Assembly (NCBI GenBank): GCA_023974075.1
Contig: CM043793.1
Coordinates: 1,635,001-1,699,000, forward strand
Source: Chaenocephalus aceratus
Taxonomy: Eukaryota > Chordata > Actinopteri > Perciformes > Channichthyidae
Direction of reading: 5' to 3'
Length of the DNA stretch: 64,000 nucleotides
This document shows positions 11,069 through 21,059 of this stretch, in pieces; positions within the stretch are counted from its first letter, which is position 1; each line of letters starts with the position of its first letter. A program made the translations under genes and the position numbers. The notes beneath the pieces are model-generated. The model worked only from the letters and a program-made list of their open reading frames with translations, made no database searches and was not told the DNA's origin.

Positions 11069-11642
11069 CAGGGGTGTCAAACTCAAGGCCTGGGGGCCAA
11101 ATCCGGCCCGCGACCTCATTTTATGTGGCCCGCAAGAGCTTGCAAAGATTATTATATTCAATACAATTGGTGTAATTGTTGAATATTTGCTTTCAATTAT
11201 TTGTCCTAGACTTCTGCTTTCAGACGTAGTTATTTGTGAAGTTATTAGGATAACTGATAATAATCCAATGCAGAGGCAATAATGTAATATAATACATTAT
11301 TTAATATATATTATATATTTACATATGTATATTTATTGAGAAGCCAAGAGTGTGCAAAGCTGTCATCAAGGCAAAAGGGGGCTAATTTGAACAATCTAAA
11401 ATATTCTGGATTTTTTAACAATTTTTTGTTTACTAGAGAATTCCATATGTGTTCTTTTATAGTTTTGATGTATTTAGTAATGATCTACAATGTAGACAAT
11501 TATTAAAATAAATAAAAACCTTCGAATGAGAAGGTGTGTCCAAACCTTTGACTGGTACTGTATATTTATAGTTACAACCGGCCCTTTGAGTGTAACCATA
11601 ATGCTAATGTGGCCCGCGATGAAATTGAGTTTGACACCCCTG
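11069..11642. mobile_element. Non-autonomous hAT element, exact 8-bp duplication
   Basis: Ends are CAGGGGTGTCAAACTCAAGG at 11069 and TTGAGTTTGACACCCCTG ending at 11642. CCCTAGTA is duplicated exactly at 11061-11068 and 11643-11650. CAGGGGTGTCAAACTC is a familiar hAT/Charlie-type end. The 574-bp interior is AT-rich and non-coding. It is the innermost element of this branch of the nest. Confidence 0.95.
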
Positions 11643-11837
11643 CCCTAGTAGGACAGTAGGGTATAATGAGTTATTTAAGGTAAGATGGCGCCTGCCCATT
11701 AAGGGCCTTGTAGGCGAGAAGAAGAATTTTAAATTCTATCCTATGTTCTATAGGGAGCCAGTGTAAGGCAGCCAGAACAGGAGTAATGTGGTCCCTTTTC
11801 CTAACTCTGGTTAGTACACGAGCCGCAGCATTTTGAA

Positions 11838-12911
11838 TCAGCTGAAGCGACTTGACTGACTTCTTGGTACCCCTGATAATAAGGAGTTACAATAATCCAG
11901 CCTAGAAGTAACAAATGCATGGACTAGTTTCTCTGCATCGTTTTGAGGCAAGATATGCCTGATTTTTGCAATGTTACGTAGATGGAAGTAGGCGGTCCTT
12001 GAAATTGATTTTATATGGGCGTTAAAGGATAAATCCTGATCAAATATAACACCAAGATTCCTTACAGTCTCACTGGAGGCCAAATTAATGCCATCCATAG
12101 TTAGTATATCTTTAGATAATTTGTTTCGTAGATTCTTCGGGCCAAGTACAATAACTTCAGTTTTGGTCGTGTTTAACATCAAAAAGTTTAAGGTCATCCA
12201 CGTTTTTAAGTCCTTAAGGCAGTCTTGAATTGTATTTAGATGATTAATTTCATCAGGCTTGATTGATAAATATAGTTGAGTATCATCCGCATAACAATGA
12301 AAGTTTACAGAATGATTCCTTATAATATTGCCTAACGGAAGCATATATAATGTGAACAAAATAGGTCCGAGCACTGAGCCCTGTGGCACTCCATGGCTAA
12401 CTTTGGTTTGCGTGGAAGATTCATCGTTAACACGTACAAACTGAGAGCATTCAGATAGATAGGACCTAAACCAGCCTAAAGCAGTTCCCTGTATGCCAAC
12501 TAAGTGCTCTAGTCTTTGCAATAGGATATCATGGTCAATAGTATCAAATGCAGCACTGAGATCGAGCAAAACAAGAATAGAGACAAGTCCCTTGTCTGAG
12601 GCTATTAGAATGTCATTTGTGACTTTAACCAGAGCTGTCTCTGTGCTATGATGTGTTCTAAAGCCAGACTGAAAATCTTCAAATAAATCATTGTTTTTTA
12701 AGTAATCACACAACTGTTTTGCGATAGGTCTATAGTTGGCTAAAACCTCTGGATCGAGGTTGTGCTTTTTAAGAAGCGGTTTTATCACTGCTTCTTTGAA
12801 TGATTGTGGAACATAGCCTGATAATAAAGACATATTCATAATATTTAATAAAGAAGTGCTAATTAATGGAAAAACTTCCTTCAACAGCTTAGTTGGAATT
12901 GGGTCTAACAT
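11838..12911 (-). pseudogene. LINE-B ORF2, reverse transcriptase
   Basis: A 357-residue frame with RT blocks in order: [19 protein letters not shown] and ANYRPI, then [20 protein letters not shown], then [20 protein letters not shown] (first catalytic Asp), then [19 protein letters not shown], then [14 protein letters not shown] with the YADD catalytic pair. The motif set is that of L2/CR1-type non-LTR elements. The segment around NYRPI has a small deletion (IAKQLCD), where usually several more residues separate the two blocks. The frame ends near 11838, and the downstream tail is read from a different frame interrupted by a hAT element. Confidence 0.9.
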
Positions 12912-12924
12912 GCACGTTGATGGT

Positions 12925-13986
12925 TTAGAAGAGAATCATTGAATTTAATTGTTCAGGGTTAATGGCTGAAAAGCATTCTAGTTTACTATCTAGTGTAATA
13001 TTAGAACTTACGTTTCCGGGAGCTGTTGATAACACTATACTGGTCAAAGGCAAGAGGTCATTCATTTTGTTTCTAAGAGTAACAATTTTATCGTTAAAAA
13101 AGCACATAAAAGCATTACGACTGAGTGCTATGGGAATAGAAGGCTCAATGGAGCTGTGGCTCTCTGTCAGCCTGGCTACAGTGCTGAAAAGAAATCTTGC
13201 ATTATTCTTATTCTCATCTATTAATGAAGAGTAGTAGGCTGCTCTCGCTTTACGCAGTGCTTTCTTATATTCATTGAGAGTAATATGCCAAATTAAACGA
13301 GATTCTTCAAGTTTAGTGGAACGCCATATCCTTTCAAGTTGTCTAGACTTTTGCTTTATTTTGCGGGTTTCGGCATTATGCCATGGAGCTAATCTATGTT
13401 GTTTTATTTTCTTCTTTTTCAAAGGAGCAACAGAGTCTAATTTTATTCGCAGCGCATCTATAGCAGTATCAACAACATGATCAATTTGGGGTGGTGTACA
13501 TTTTGTATAAGTTTCCTCCCCTACATGCAGACATGCTATCGAGTTAAGTATTGGTGGAATCTCTTCCTTAAATGTGGCTATAGCACTAACAGATAGGTTT
13601 CTGCTGCAAGAGCTTTTGACTAATGCTTTGTAGTCTCGTAATAGTACTTCAAAAGTTACTAAGAAATGGTCGGATAAAGCAGGATTATGCGGTTCGACTA
13701 ATAGTTGCTCAATTTCAATACCATAAGTCAGAACAAGGTCGAGAGTGTGATTATAGCAGTGGGTTGGTTTATTTACACTCTGACAGAAACCAACAGAATC
13801 TAATATAGAGTTAAATGCAACAGTAAGGCTATTTTTATCATCGTCAACATGAATATTAAAGTCACCTACGATAATTACTTTGTCTGTTTTAAGAACCAAA
13901 GTTGATAAAAACTCAGAGAATTCTGATAAGAATTCTGAATAAGGACCTGGTGCACGATACACTGTAACAAATAAGATTGGCTGCAA
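12925..13986 (-). pseudogene. LINE-B ORF2, rest of endonuclease and linker
   Basis: Starts in the middle of the endonuclease with VTVYRAPGPYSEFLSEFSEF. It continues through IVGDFNIHVDDD (the GDFN block with catalytic Asp and Asn), the HTLDLVLT block and LSDHFLVTFEV, where SDH is the final catalytic His motif. These are in the correct order. The following ~220 residues are the linker between endonuclease and RT, with the AxYYSSLIDENKNNARFLFS block common in this family. The frame ends about 14 bp before the RT frame begins, with a frameshift between them. Target cleavage for target-primed reverse transcription is the known role of the domain. Confidence 0.85.
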
Positions 13987-14042
13987 AGTTTTCCAGGTCG
14001 GATGCGTAAGACTAAAAACGAGGCTTTCAAAGGAGGTATAAT

Positions 14043-14405
14043 TTAATTTTGGTTTAGTATTGATAAGTAAACTTGAGTCAAAGATGCTGCAACTCCACCT
14101 CCTCGGCCCGTGCCTCGAGCAATATGAGTGTTGATATGGCTGGGTGGAGTGGCCTCATTTATGCTGACATATTCTTCATGTCTCAACCAAGTTTCAGTGA
14201 GACAGCATATATCAATATCATAATCTGATATTAAATCATTTACCAATATTGCTTTAGATGCTAGAGATCTTATGTTTAAGAGACCACATTTAATCTTCCT
14301 GTTTTGTTGCACTGTAGTAGTTGTTACATTTACTTTTATTAGGTTATTATGTGTGACACCTCTATTAGGTTTTACCTTAAATTGTCCTTGGGCAGACACA
14401 CACAC
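14043..14405 (-). pseudogene. LINE-B ORF2, start of AP endonuclease
   Basis: The frame contains KIKCGLLNIRSLASKAILVN and IDICCLTETWLRHEE, the N-terminal blocks of the apurinic/apyrimidinic endonuclease of non-LTR elements. The N of LLNIRS and the E of LTETWL are the metal-binding and catalytic positions. It then reads GTGRGGGVAASL, the GRGGGVAxL block. The frame ends at 14043 and the domain resumes at 13986 in another frame, so one or more indels disrupt it. Confidence 0.85.
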
Positions 14406-14519
14406 CGCTAATATTGGGTATTTTATTGGGTTCGGGATTCCTATGGATGACTGCCTAGGAGAGAGCGCAGAGAAGCGTGTAAGACTGCGACTCCGCCTCC
14501 TGGTCTCAACTCCAGTTTG

Positions 14520-15194
14520 TCATGGATTAAGTCCACAAAGCCCTGAAATGTTTGCCGAAATGAGATCTGCACCTTCCAAAGTAGGATGAATGCCGTGTAT
14601 GTCTCTCTTAATCAGACCAGGTTTTCCCCAGAAGGCTGTCCAATTATTTACGAAGCCCACATTGTTTGCTGGGCACCACCAAGACAACCAGCGCTGAAAT
14701 GATGACATGCGGCTATACATGTCATCATTGATCAGATTGGGGAGGGGACCAGAGAAGATTACGGTGTCCGACATTGTTTTAGCATAACTACACACCGACT
14801 CCACATTAAGTTTGGTGCATTCTAATTGGCGTAAACGAACATCATTACCACCGACGTGAATAACAATCCTACCGAATTTATGTTTATTTTTAGCAAGCAG
14901 TTTAAGATGCGCCTCAACGTCGCCCGCTCTGGCCCCCGGAATGCATGTGACTGTGGAGGCTTCGGTCTCTAAATTCACGTGTCTCATAATAGAGCTACCA
15001 ATAACCAGAGTTGGCTTCTCAGCGGGTGTCTCGCTGAGTGGGGAATATCTATTAGATACGTGAACGGGTTGGTGGGGACCTGCGGGTTTCGTGTTATGCC
15101 CCTTCAGAACAGTCATCCAGTCTCCCTGCTGCTCGGGAGTTGCCGGCGGATGGCTAAGAGGAGCTACCTTTTGCCGGTCCGCACATGCTAACAT
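14520..15194 (-). pseudogene. LINE-B ORF1 with SGNH/GDSL-like esterase domain
   Basis: A 224-residue open frame. Residues from about 60 form an SGNH hydrolase-like domain: block I is TLVIGSSIMRHV (the GDS serine motif, here GSS), the glycine/asparagine block is IVIHVGGNDVRLR, and the Asp/His block is DIHGIHPTLEGADLISANI near the C-terminus. Esterase-bearing ORF1 proteins are known from CR1/L2 LINEs, such as zebrafish ZfL2, where the protein binds nucleic acid and lipid. The first ATG is taken as start but the protein may begin further upstream. The frame is intact across the domain. ORF2 begins about 115 bp downstream. Activity cannot be judged. Confidence 0.75.
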
Positions 15195-15741
15195 GGGCTT
15201 TACTTTAGCTGAGTTACTTTCTAAGATGCTTCTATGGCTATGATTCCCGCCTCCAACCTAACAACTATACTACATTTAACACATGTATCCTTACCAGTAA
15301 AGGAGGCCGGGAAGTAACCAAACATGAGACAGGAAAAGCAGGAAATAGCACCAGAGGGTGGGGAAAGAGCCATGGCTAGCTATCAAGCTAAAGTAGCTAC
15401 CGTTAGCAAACCCGAAAAGAGTGTAGGCAACTGTGGAGTTACAGTCGCTAAGAGAAGGAGAGTTGTGAGTGCTTAAGCTGTAGTAACGTGGGATTACAAC
15501 GTCAGGCAGTTGCCGTGATCAAGAGTTTTAAAACGATCGATTAAGTTAAGTTAATAAGCTATCAGCAACAGAACAGGCACACGGGATACCCGGAGATGAC
15601 AACAACAACCGGAAGTTACAACATGCTCACCGCAATAGGTTCCTCAATCACTGCGTCACGGAGGGGTGCTCATGGACAACAGCCTGTTCAGTCTATGTCT
15701 GGACCGCTGCGTAAAAAGGAGGGTTTCTCAACCTTGTTCTC

Positions 15742-15794
15742 AAACAACAATGAAAACAGGAACAATAACAAAAACATCAACATGCTGGCTAAGC
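15742..15794 (-). repeat. Gypsy 3' LTR (second part)
   Basis: Continues the LTR beyond LINE-B: AAACAACAATGAAAACAGG to CTGGCTAAGCCC. Compared with the copy at 17941-17956, the terminal TTACAGTA between the LTR and the polypurine tract is missing, replaced by a longer C run. The LTR terminus is therefore damaged. Confidence 0.8.
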
Positions 15795-15799
15795 CCCCC

Positions 15800-16770
15800 C
15801 CCCCCCCTCTAGGGACGGCACCTGACGTCCCAGGTTGTTCAGGATGTTGACGTTGAAAGTCTTGGATGAGGTCCTTACTGACATTACTGGTGGAGACCCA
15901 TGACCTCTTCTCAGGACCGTAGCCCTCCCAGTCAACCAGGTACTGACGTCCCCGGCCTCTAGGTCGAACTGCCAAGAGGCGTTTCACAGTATATACAGGT
16001 CCACCATCAATAAACCGGGGGGGTGGAGGGGGTCTGGAGGTGGGGACCAGTGGACTCACTTTAACTGGTTTGATGCGTGACACATGGAATGTAGGATAGG
16101 CCCTCAAGGATCGAGGTAGTCGAAGCCGCACTGCCACAGGATTGATGACCTTGGACTGCGGATGATGTCCAGAAGAGAGGCTGACTGTGGCACCGATGAG
16201 TGAGCAGAAAGCCTTCCAAAACTGTGAGGTAAACTGTGGGCCCCGGTCTGACACAACATCCCTAGGGTAACCATGGAGACGGAAAACATGGAACAACACT
16301 GCCTCTGCTGTCTCTCTGGCAGATGGCAACTTAGGCAGCGAGACAAAGTGAACCATCTTCGAAAATCTATCCACAATTGTCAAAATAGTGGTGTTACCTT
16401 GAGACCGCGGCAACCCTGTGACGAAGTCCAACGAGATGTCAGACCAGGGGCGATGTGGCACTGGGAGCGGGCGCAGAAGACCAGAAGGGGGCTGACGGGA
16501 AGTCTTGTTCCGGGCACAGACTGAACAGGCTGCCACGTACTCTTTGACCGACCTCTCCATGGAGGGCCACCAGAACCGCTGCTTAATGAAGAACATGGTG
16601 CGGCGAACACCAGGATGGCAGGAGAGGAGGGAAGTATGTGCCCAGTGGATGACCTGTGAGAGAAGAGGGTCAGGAATAAACAACCGGTTCTGTGGGCAAC
16701 CGTTGGGAACCAGAACATTAGCACTCGCCTGCCTGACCCTCTCCTCAATGTCCCATGTGACTGCCCCCAC
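15800..16770 (-). pseudogene. Gypsy integrase and chromodomain, internally deleted
   Basis: On the minus strand the frame has the HHCC zinc-binding part of integrase ([20 protein letters not shown] followed by CSVCARNK), then the DDE core with [20 protein letters not shown] (first Asp) and [20 protein letters not shown] (second Asp). At HHPQSK it jumps to [20 protein letters not shown], so the region that should carry the catalytic Glu and the C-terminal part of the core is deleted in frame. The end is a chromodomain ([20 protein letters not shown] followed by [13 protein letters not shown]). The frame reads on through the polypurine tract into the LTR. Integration would not be supported. Confidence 0.9.
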
Positions 16771-16858
16771 TACACAAGAGGGGGTAATGATTAGCGAGGG
16801 AGTGCGAGGAGCTGGATCGGAATCAAACAGGCGGGATAGAGCATCAGCTTTAGCATTC

Positions 16859-17629
16859 TTAGAACCGGGACGGTATGACAGGGTGAAGTTGAATCGGGTA
16901 AAGAATAGGGCCCACCTGGCTTGTCTGGAGTTGAGGCGTCTTGCATCTGATGTACTGAAGGTTCTTATGATCGGTCCAGACTAGGAAAGGGTGCTCGGTT
17001 CCATCCAGCCAGTGGCGCCACTCCTCCAAAGCCACCTTAATTGCCAACAGCTCCCTGTTACCCACATCATAGTTTCTCTCGGCTGGGGAGAGTTTCCGAT
17101 ACAGGAAAGCACAGGGGTGGAGCTTGTTGTCCTTCTTTGACCTTTGAGAGATGACTGCCCCAACGCACACATCTGAAGCGTCCACCTCGACCACAAACTG
17201 CTGAAGTGGGTCAGGAAGCGTGAGAATAGGGGCCGAAGTGAAGCTCCTCTTAAGCCTCCGGAAAGCCTGTTCTGCTAGGGGGGACCATTGGAACTTCACC
17301 TTGGGGGAGGTTAAAGCATGCAGTGGGGCAGCCACAGAACTATAGTTTCTGATGAAACGTCTTTAGAAATTGGCAAAGCCCAAAAATCGTTGCATGAGTT
17401 TCTGATTGGAAGGTGTAGGCCACTCAGTGACTGCACTGACCTTTGATGGGTCCATCTGAATGCTGTTCTCCGAAATGACAAATCCCAGGAAAGAGACGGT
17501 GGAGACGTGGAACTCGCACTTCTCTGCCTTCACAAAGAGTAGATTATCCAAGAGACGCTGCAACACCTGGCGGACATGTTGAATGTGGGTCGTCTCATCC
17601 GGAGAAAAGATGAGAATGTCGTCGAGGTA
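16859..17629 (-). pseudogene. Gypsy RT C-terminal half and RNase H
   Basis: The minus-strand sequence starts at the RT catalytic motif ([10 protein letters not shown], encoded at 17629-17600). It runs through the thumb ([20 protein letters not shown]) to FANF, followed by an in-frame stop at about 17364 where a Tyr codon is expected. RNase H follows from 17335 ([20 protein letters not shown], then [14 protein letters not shown] and [10 protein letters not shown]). After HKNLQYI a frameshift breaks the connection to integrase. Everything N-terminal of YLDD (fingers, palm, protease and gag) is absent because the sequence jumps to LTR copy 2 at about 17634. Confidence 0.9.
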
Positions 17630-17634
17630 GACAA

Positions 17635-17954
17635 AAGGCTAACAAAACAGACGAGGAGTAGACAGGAACCGGGTCAGGACACGAAGCTGGGTCAGGTACA
17701 CGTTGAATCAGATACTAAGAAAAACACTGCTGGAACGCTAGGAATAACTAAGACGAACTGGCACTGAAGGGAATGTGGATGCAGACTAAATAGACAGAGG
17801 GATAGATGATAATGGGGCACATGTGAGGCTAATTAGGGAAGGGAAGCAGGTGGAGTTCAATCAAGGGCAGGAAAGCTGAGACTGAAATGAGAGAAACAAC
17901 AATGAAAACAGGAACAATAACAAAAACATCAACATGCTGGCTAAGCCCTTACAG
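17635..17954 (-). repeat. Gypsy LTR copy 2, 5' truncated
   Basis: Matches LTR copy 1 from 10008 with scattered differences (for example CACGAAGCTGGG versus CACGAAACTGGG). It lacks about the first 117 bp and retains the end CCCTTACA followed by GTA and a C run. It is fused directly to the RT sequence at the shared motif AAGGCT. Confidence 0.85.
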
Positions 17955-17965
17955 TACCCCCCCCC

Positions 17966-18120
17966 CTCTAGGGACGGCACCTGACGTCCCAGGTTGTTCA
18001 GGATGTTGACGTTGAAAGTCTTGGATGAGGTCCTTACTGACATTACTGGTGGAGACCCATGACCTCTCCTCAGGACCGTAGCCCTCCCAGTCAACCAGGT
18101 ACTGACATCCCCGGCCTCTA
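17966..18120 (-). pseudogene. Second copy of the Gypsy chromodomain end
   Basis: This repeats 15808-15962 nearly base for base, covering the end of the chromodomain (DWEGYGPE region) and the pol C-terminus next to the polypurine tract. At 18120/18121 it stops and the LINE-A ORF1 starts. Its location outside the 5' LTR is not expected for a simple insertion. Confidence 0.8.
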
Positions 18121-18647
18121 GGTCACAATCTGCTGAATCTCTCCACTCCTCTTCTGACTGGGTAGAGGGCCACTGATGAACAACTCTGCATTCAGAGAGC
18201 TGGCAGTTTCCAACAAACATTTAAAGTCTTCTTTCAGCACTTCTGACTGTTGTTTCACAACATCATTTGTTCCAATGTGCAGAACCACATTCTTCACAGT
18301 CAAATTATCAGCCCCAATATGCAGGATCTTCTCAGCCAAGTCAGAGACCACATCCTTGGGAAAACAGAGTACTTTGGTGTTGTTCTTACTACACAGACCT
18401 TTTACATCTCTTACAGCAGAGTCACCCACAATCAGAGTTTCAGGCCCAGTCGTTAGCTTTCCCTCTAGCCTTTTACTTTTGGAGTAGCTATTGGTCCTTA
18501 CCCTGCTGTGTGAAGAGGACAGGTTATCCAGGTCATCAGAAAGAGATCTCCGGCTCTCGGTCAGCGGAGCGTATATGTTCTGGATTGGCACACTTGGTGG
18601 TTTAGGAGGATTGTTTGCAGTTCTCCCTTTAGCAGCTGTCCACGGCT
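18121..18647 (-). pseudogene. LINE-A ORF1, SGNH esterase core
   Basis: The minus-strand frame contains ETLIVGDSAVRDVKGL (the GDS catalytic serine block), VVLHIGTNDVVKQQ (the G-x-N-D block) and LFISGPLPSQKRSG. These are in the order expected for the SGNH/GDSL esterase of L2/CR1-type ORF1. The upstream region is rich in Ser/Pro and charged residues. The frame is cut at 18121 by the Gypsy insertion and resumes at about 9890 in the block HFIDNFN. Upstream it is cut at 18653 by another insertion and continues at 23160. Function by family: ORF1 ribonucleoprotein formation. Confidence 0.8.
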
Positions 18648-19064
18648 GTTTCCCATACCTGCCAACCCTACCGATTTGGGTGGTACTCTACTGCTTTTGA
18701 CATGTTTCTACCGCCTACCGACTTAGCTGGCTTTCCCTACCGATTTTCAATCTTCCCAAACTATAGCAAATAAAAATGACACTCCAAAGACACTGGACTC
18801 GACTTTTGGCGGACACCGTTTGCAGCGTGTCTGTGATCGCATCATACAAACAGTCCTCTGTGTTTCTGAAAGAGAAACAACGTGCAGACCGGGGGTAACG
18901 AGGAAAGGGGGCTGATGGGTAATCACTCCCAAATGAGTTTAAGGGAACAGAGATGAGGCATTTGAGTCCTGCAGGATTTCCCCGTTAGTATCAGTGTCTC
19001 GAAAACACATGTTGGCGACTGAAAGACATCCAGTGTTTGGTCTTTTCCTGAAGCATCCTTCACC

Positions 19065-19445
19065 TACAGTGTCTCAACTGAAAGAGGACCACACACACAC
19101 ACAAATATATACATTTTGAGATTTGGGGATATTTATTTCCCATTCTTTCACTTTTTCTGACATTTTCAACACCAAACATGTCGTTAATGTCTGTTTAGTG
19201 AACTACAGCAATCTGAAAGCCTGTACATTATTTAAAGCACACTTTATCAGTAGAACAATTATAGAAGTGGTCCTTGGTATGAAAAGGTTTGAGAAACACT
19301 GATCTACACTGTCTCAACTGAAAGAGGACCAGAAACACATTAAAAATAAATAAAATGTGGAGACTTTGGGATATTTATCTCCCATTCTTTTACTTTCGGG
19401 CATTTTACAGACCAGACATGTCGTTGATGTCACTGTTTACCAAAC
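19065..19445. repeat. Two diverged direct repeats of about 240 bp
   Basis: CTACA(G/C)TGTCTCAACTGAAAGAGGACC begins at about 19071 and 19306. Each is followed by similar DNA (TTTGGGATATTTAT, CCCATTCTTT and ACATGTCGTT). They lie in the left arm of the 18654-23153 element and may be part of its ancestral structure. Confidence 0.6.
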
Positions 19446-19825
19446 TACCACTTTTTCTGAAAAATGCTTAAAATTATGCAATATACACTGAACAAAAATA
19501 TAAATGCAACACTTTTGTTTTTGCTCCCATTTTTCATGAGATGAACTCAAAGATCTAAAACATTTTCTATTTACAGAAAATAACCATTTCTCAAATATTG
19601 TTCACAAATCTGAAAAAATCTGTGATAGTGAGCACTTCTCCTTTGCCGAGATAATCCATCCCACCTCACAGGTGTGGCATATCAAGATGCTGATTAGACA
19701 GCATGATTATTGCACAGGTGTGCCTTAGGCTGGCCACAATAAAAGGCCACTCTGAAACGTGCAGTTTTGCTTTATGGGGGGGTCAGGGGGGGTCCGAAAA
19801 CCAGTCAGTATCTGGTGTGAGTGGT

Positions 19826-19872
19826 AGGGTTAGGGTTAGGGGTAGGATTAGGGTTAGGGGTAGGGTTAGGTT
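19826..19872 (+). repeat. Telomere-like TTAGGG repeats (left)
   Basis: GTAGGGTTAGGGTTAGGGGT, then AGGATTAGGG and TTAGGGGTAGGGTTAGG: about seven units of TTAGGG or the variants TAGGGG and AGGATT. The run sits at the inner end of the left inverted repeat and is mirrored at 22643-22692. Confidence 0.85.
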
Positions 19873-20109
19873 GGGGACGAGCGCAGGGCTCTGCGTGGTG
19901 CACTGGCTCTCGGTAGATAGGTGTTTAAAAAAACATTAAAAACCTCCGTAAACATAAACCTTATAAAAACCCTTTTAAAAGCATCATAAAAGCTCCGTAA
20001 GGACAAGAACGTTTCAAAAGAATGGTTAAAAAGTGCAGAGCGGAGCTGGACCACGGAACGGCGGCAGAGTATGTTAAAAAGAAGATCCCCGTCCCAGGAT
20101 CTGGAGGGT

Positions 20110-20151
20110 GGTGTGTGTGTGCGTGTGTGTGTGGTGTATGTGTATGTGTAT

Positions 20152-20221
<70 letters not shown>
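20110..20221 (+). repeat. (GT)n microsatellite
   Basis: A long GT run with GTAT interruptions (TATGTG units) before a pure (TG)n tract. Open frames here are poly-Cys/Val or His/Thr artefacts. Confidence 0.95.
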
Positions 20222-20224
<3 letters not shown>

Positions 20225-20279
20225 ATCACACAGGCTATTCAAGTTAATAAAACATGTTTAAGTGTGGGAGGCGGACCCA

Positions 20280-20911
20280 TCAATTGTATTTTTCATTTAG
20301 TCCGCCCGGGTCAATGGTGCCCAGGCGATGGATCCACCTCCGCTCCGCCGCTCGCCTCTGGCCCGTGCTCCAGCCGCTGCTGCTCTGCAGGCCCATAGAC
20401 TGTACATTCTGGAGGCCAAGGAGTTTAAAATGGTTGTATAAAACGCTCGTGCCGTCCCCGTCTCTAATTCTATATTGATGTTGTTTAATTCTGAGGCTGA
20501 TCTCATTGCGCGTTTCCCCCACATAGAGTCTCTGGCAGACCTTGCACCTAATTGCATAAATAGCGTTTTTTGTGTTAGGTGTCAAGGCCTGCCGTACATT
20601 GCTCCCCTCTCGAGAGAAAGGATTGAAAACGTGGGGAGGCGAACGAAACCAACCTCAGAGACCCGAGGCGCCTCCCTAGTTTTAATACTTTTATTTAGTT
20701 TTGTATGGACCAGGAGGTCCTGGAGATTTTTGTTACGCCGGTAGGCAGAGATCAGCCGGCACGGCCGCAGCGCGTCACAGTCACCCCTGGCCCCCTCAAA
20801 ATTGGCCTTTAGTTTGCCTAAAAGGCTGGTCAGGCTCCCTGAGTAGGTTGTGATGAGGGGGACCAGGGTAGGGCCGGACGGCCGGGCGGAGATGTATCTG
20901 TATTTCTCCAT
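20280..20911 (-). pseudogene. Penelope-like element: linker and GIY-YIG endonuclease
   Basis: The minus-strand frame at 20585-20280 has KNAIYAIRCKVCQRLYVGET followed by RNEISLRIKQHQ. This is the GIY-YIG fold: AIYAI replaces GIY, LYVGET is the YIG part, and the Arg and His in SLRIKQH are the catalytic and structural positions. The preceding frame (20911-20582) is the RT-endonuclease linker (ITTYSGSLTSLLGKLKANFE and HTKLNKSIK). GIY-YIG after RT is the hallmark of endonuclease-bearing Penelope-like elements. The cysteines of CKVC fit the CxxC insert of this family. The two frames are offset, so an indel separates them. Confidence 0.9.
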
Positions 20912-21059
20912 GAAGGTGCGGCTGACCCCGCCTTAATGCTTCTAAGGAAGCGCCTCGAATAGCCCCTAGGTCTCAGCGCACTAAAGAGGATTCTGGTAGC
21001 CTCCTCCACATCCTCCGCGAGGGTGCATATCCTGTGGAAGTGGATCAGCTGAGATTTAA

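Larger units (their letters stand above)
10270..15741 (-). mobile_element. Near full-length L2-type LINE-B
   Basis: The 3' end is at 10270 with a TCAA repeat tail and a TTTATATAGCCCAATATCAC end; the 5' region reaches 15741. The insertion site is fixed by comparing the split LTR with the intact copy at 17892. At most three bases (AAA) are duplicated, in line with the short or absent duplications of L2 elements. The element encodes ORF1 with an SGNH esterase (15194-14520) and ORF2 with an endonuclease (14405-12925), RT (12911-11838) and a C-terminal tail (to 10870). It carries a hAT insertion (11069-11642). Without that it is about 4.9 kb. Confidence 0.85.
9891..18120 (-). mobile_element. Ty3/Gypsy chromodomain retrotransposon, rearranged
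   Basis: Minus-strand Gypsy element inserted in ORF1 of LINE-A. The order in plus coordinates is: LTR copy 1 (9891-10269, continued at 15742-15794), polypurine tract (15795-15807 complement), pol from chromodomain back to the RT YLDD motif (15800-17629), truncated LTR copy 2 (17635-17954), a second polypurine tract (17957-17965), and a second short chromodomain end (17966-18120). Gag, protease and the N-terminal half of RT are missing. The presence of pol 3' sequence outside the 5' LTR means the locus derives from a tandem or recombined element. The two LTR copies differ at only a few sites, so it is fairly young. Confidence 0.85.

Noticed and set aside
15596..15850. Plus-strand frame spanning the LINE-B 5' end and LTR
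   Set aside because: It crosses an insertion junction, so it is a chance fusion.
20022..20261. Long Cys/Val and His/Thr reading frames over GT repeats
   Set aside because: They are produced by (GT)n on either strand, with no other protein features. The same applies at 29012-29967.
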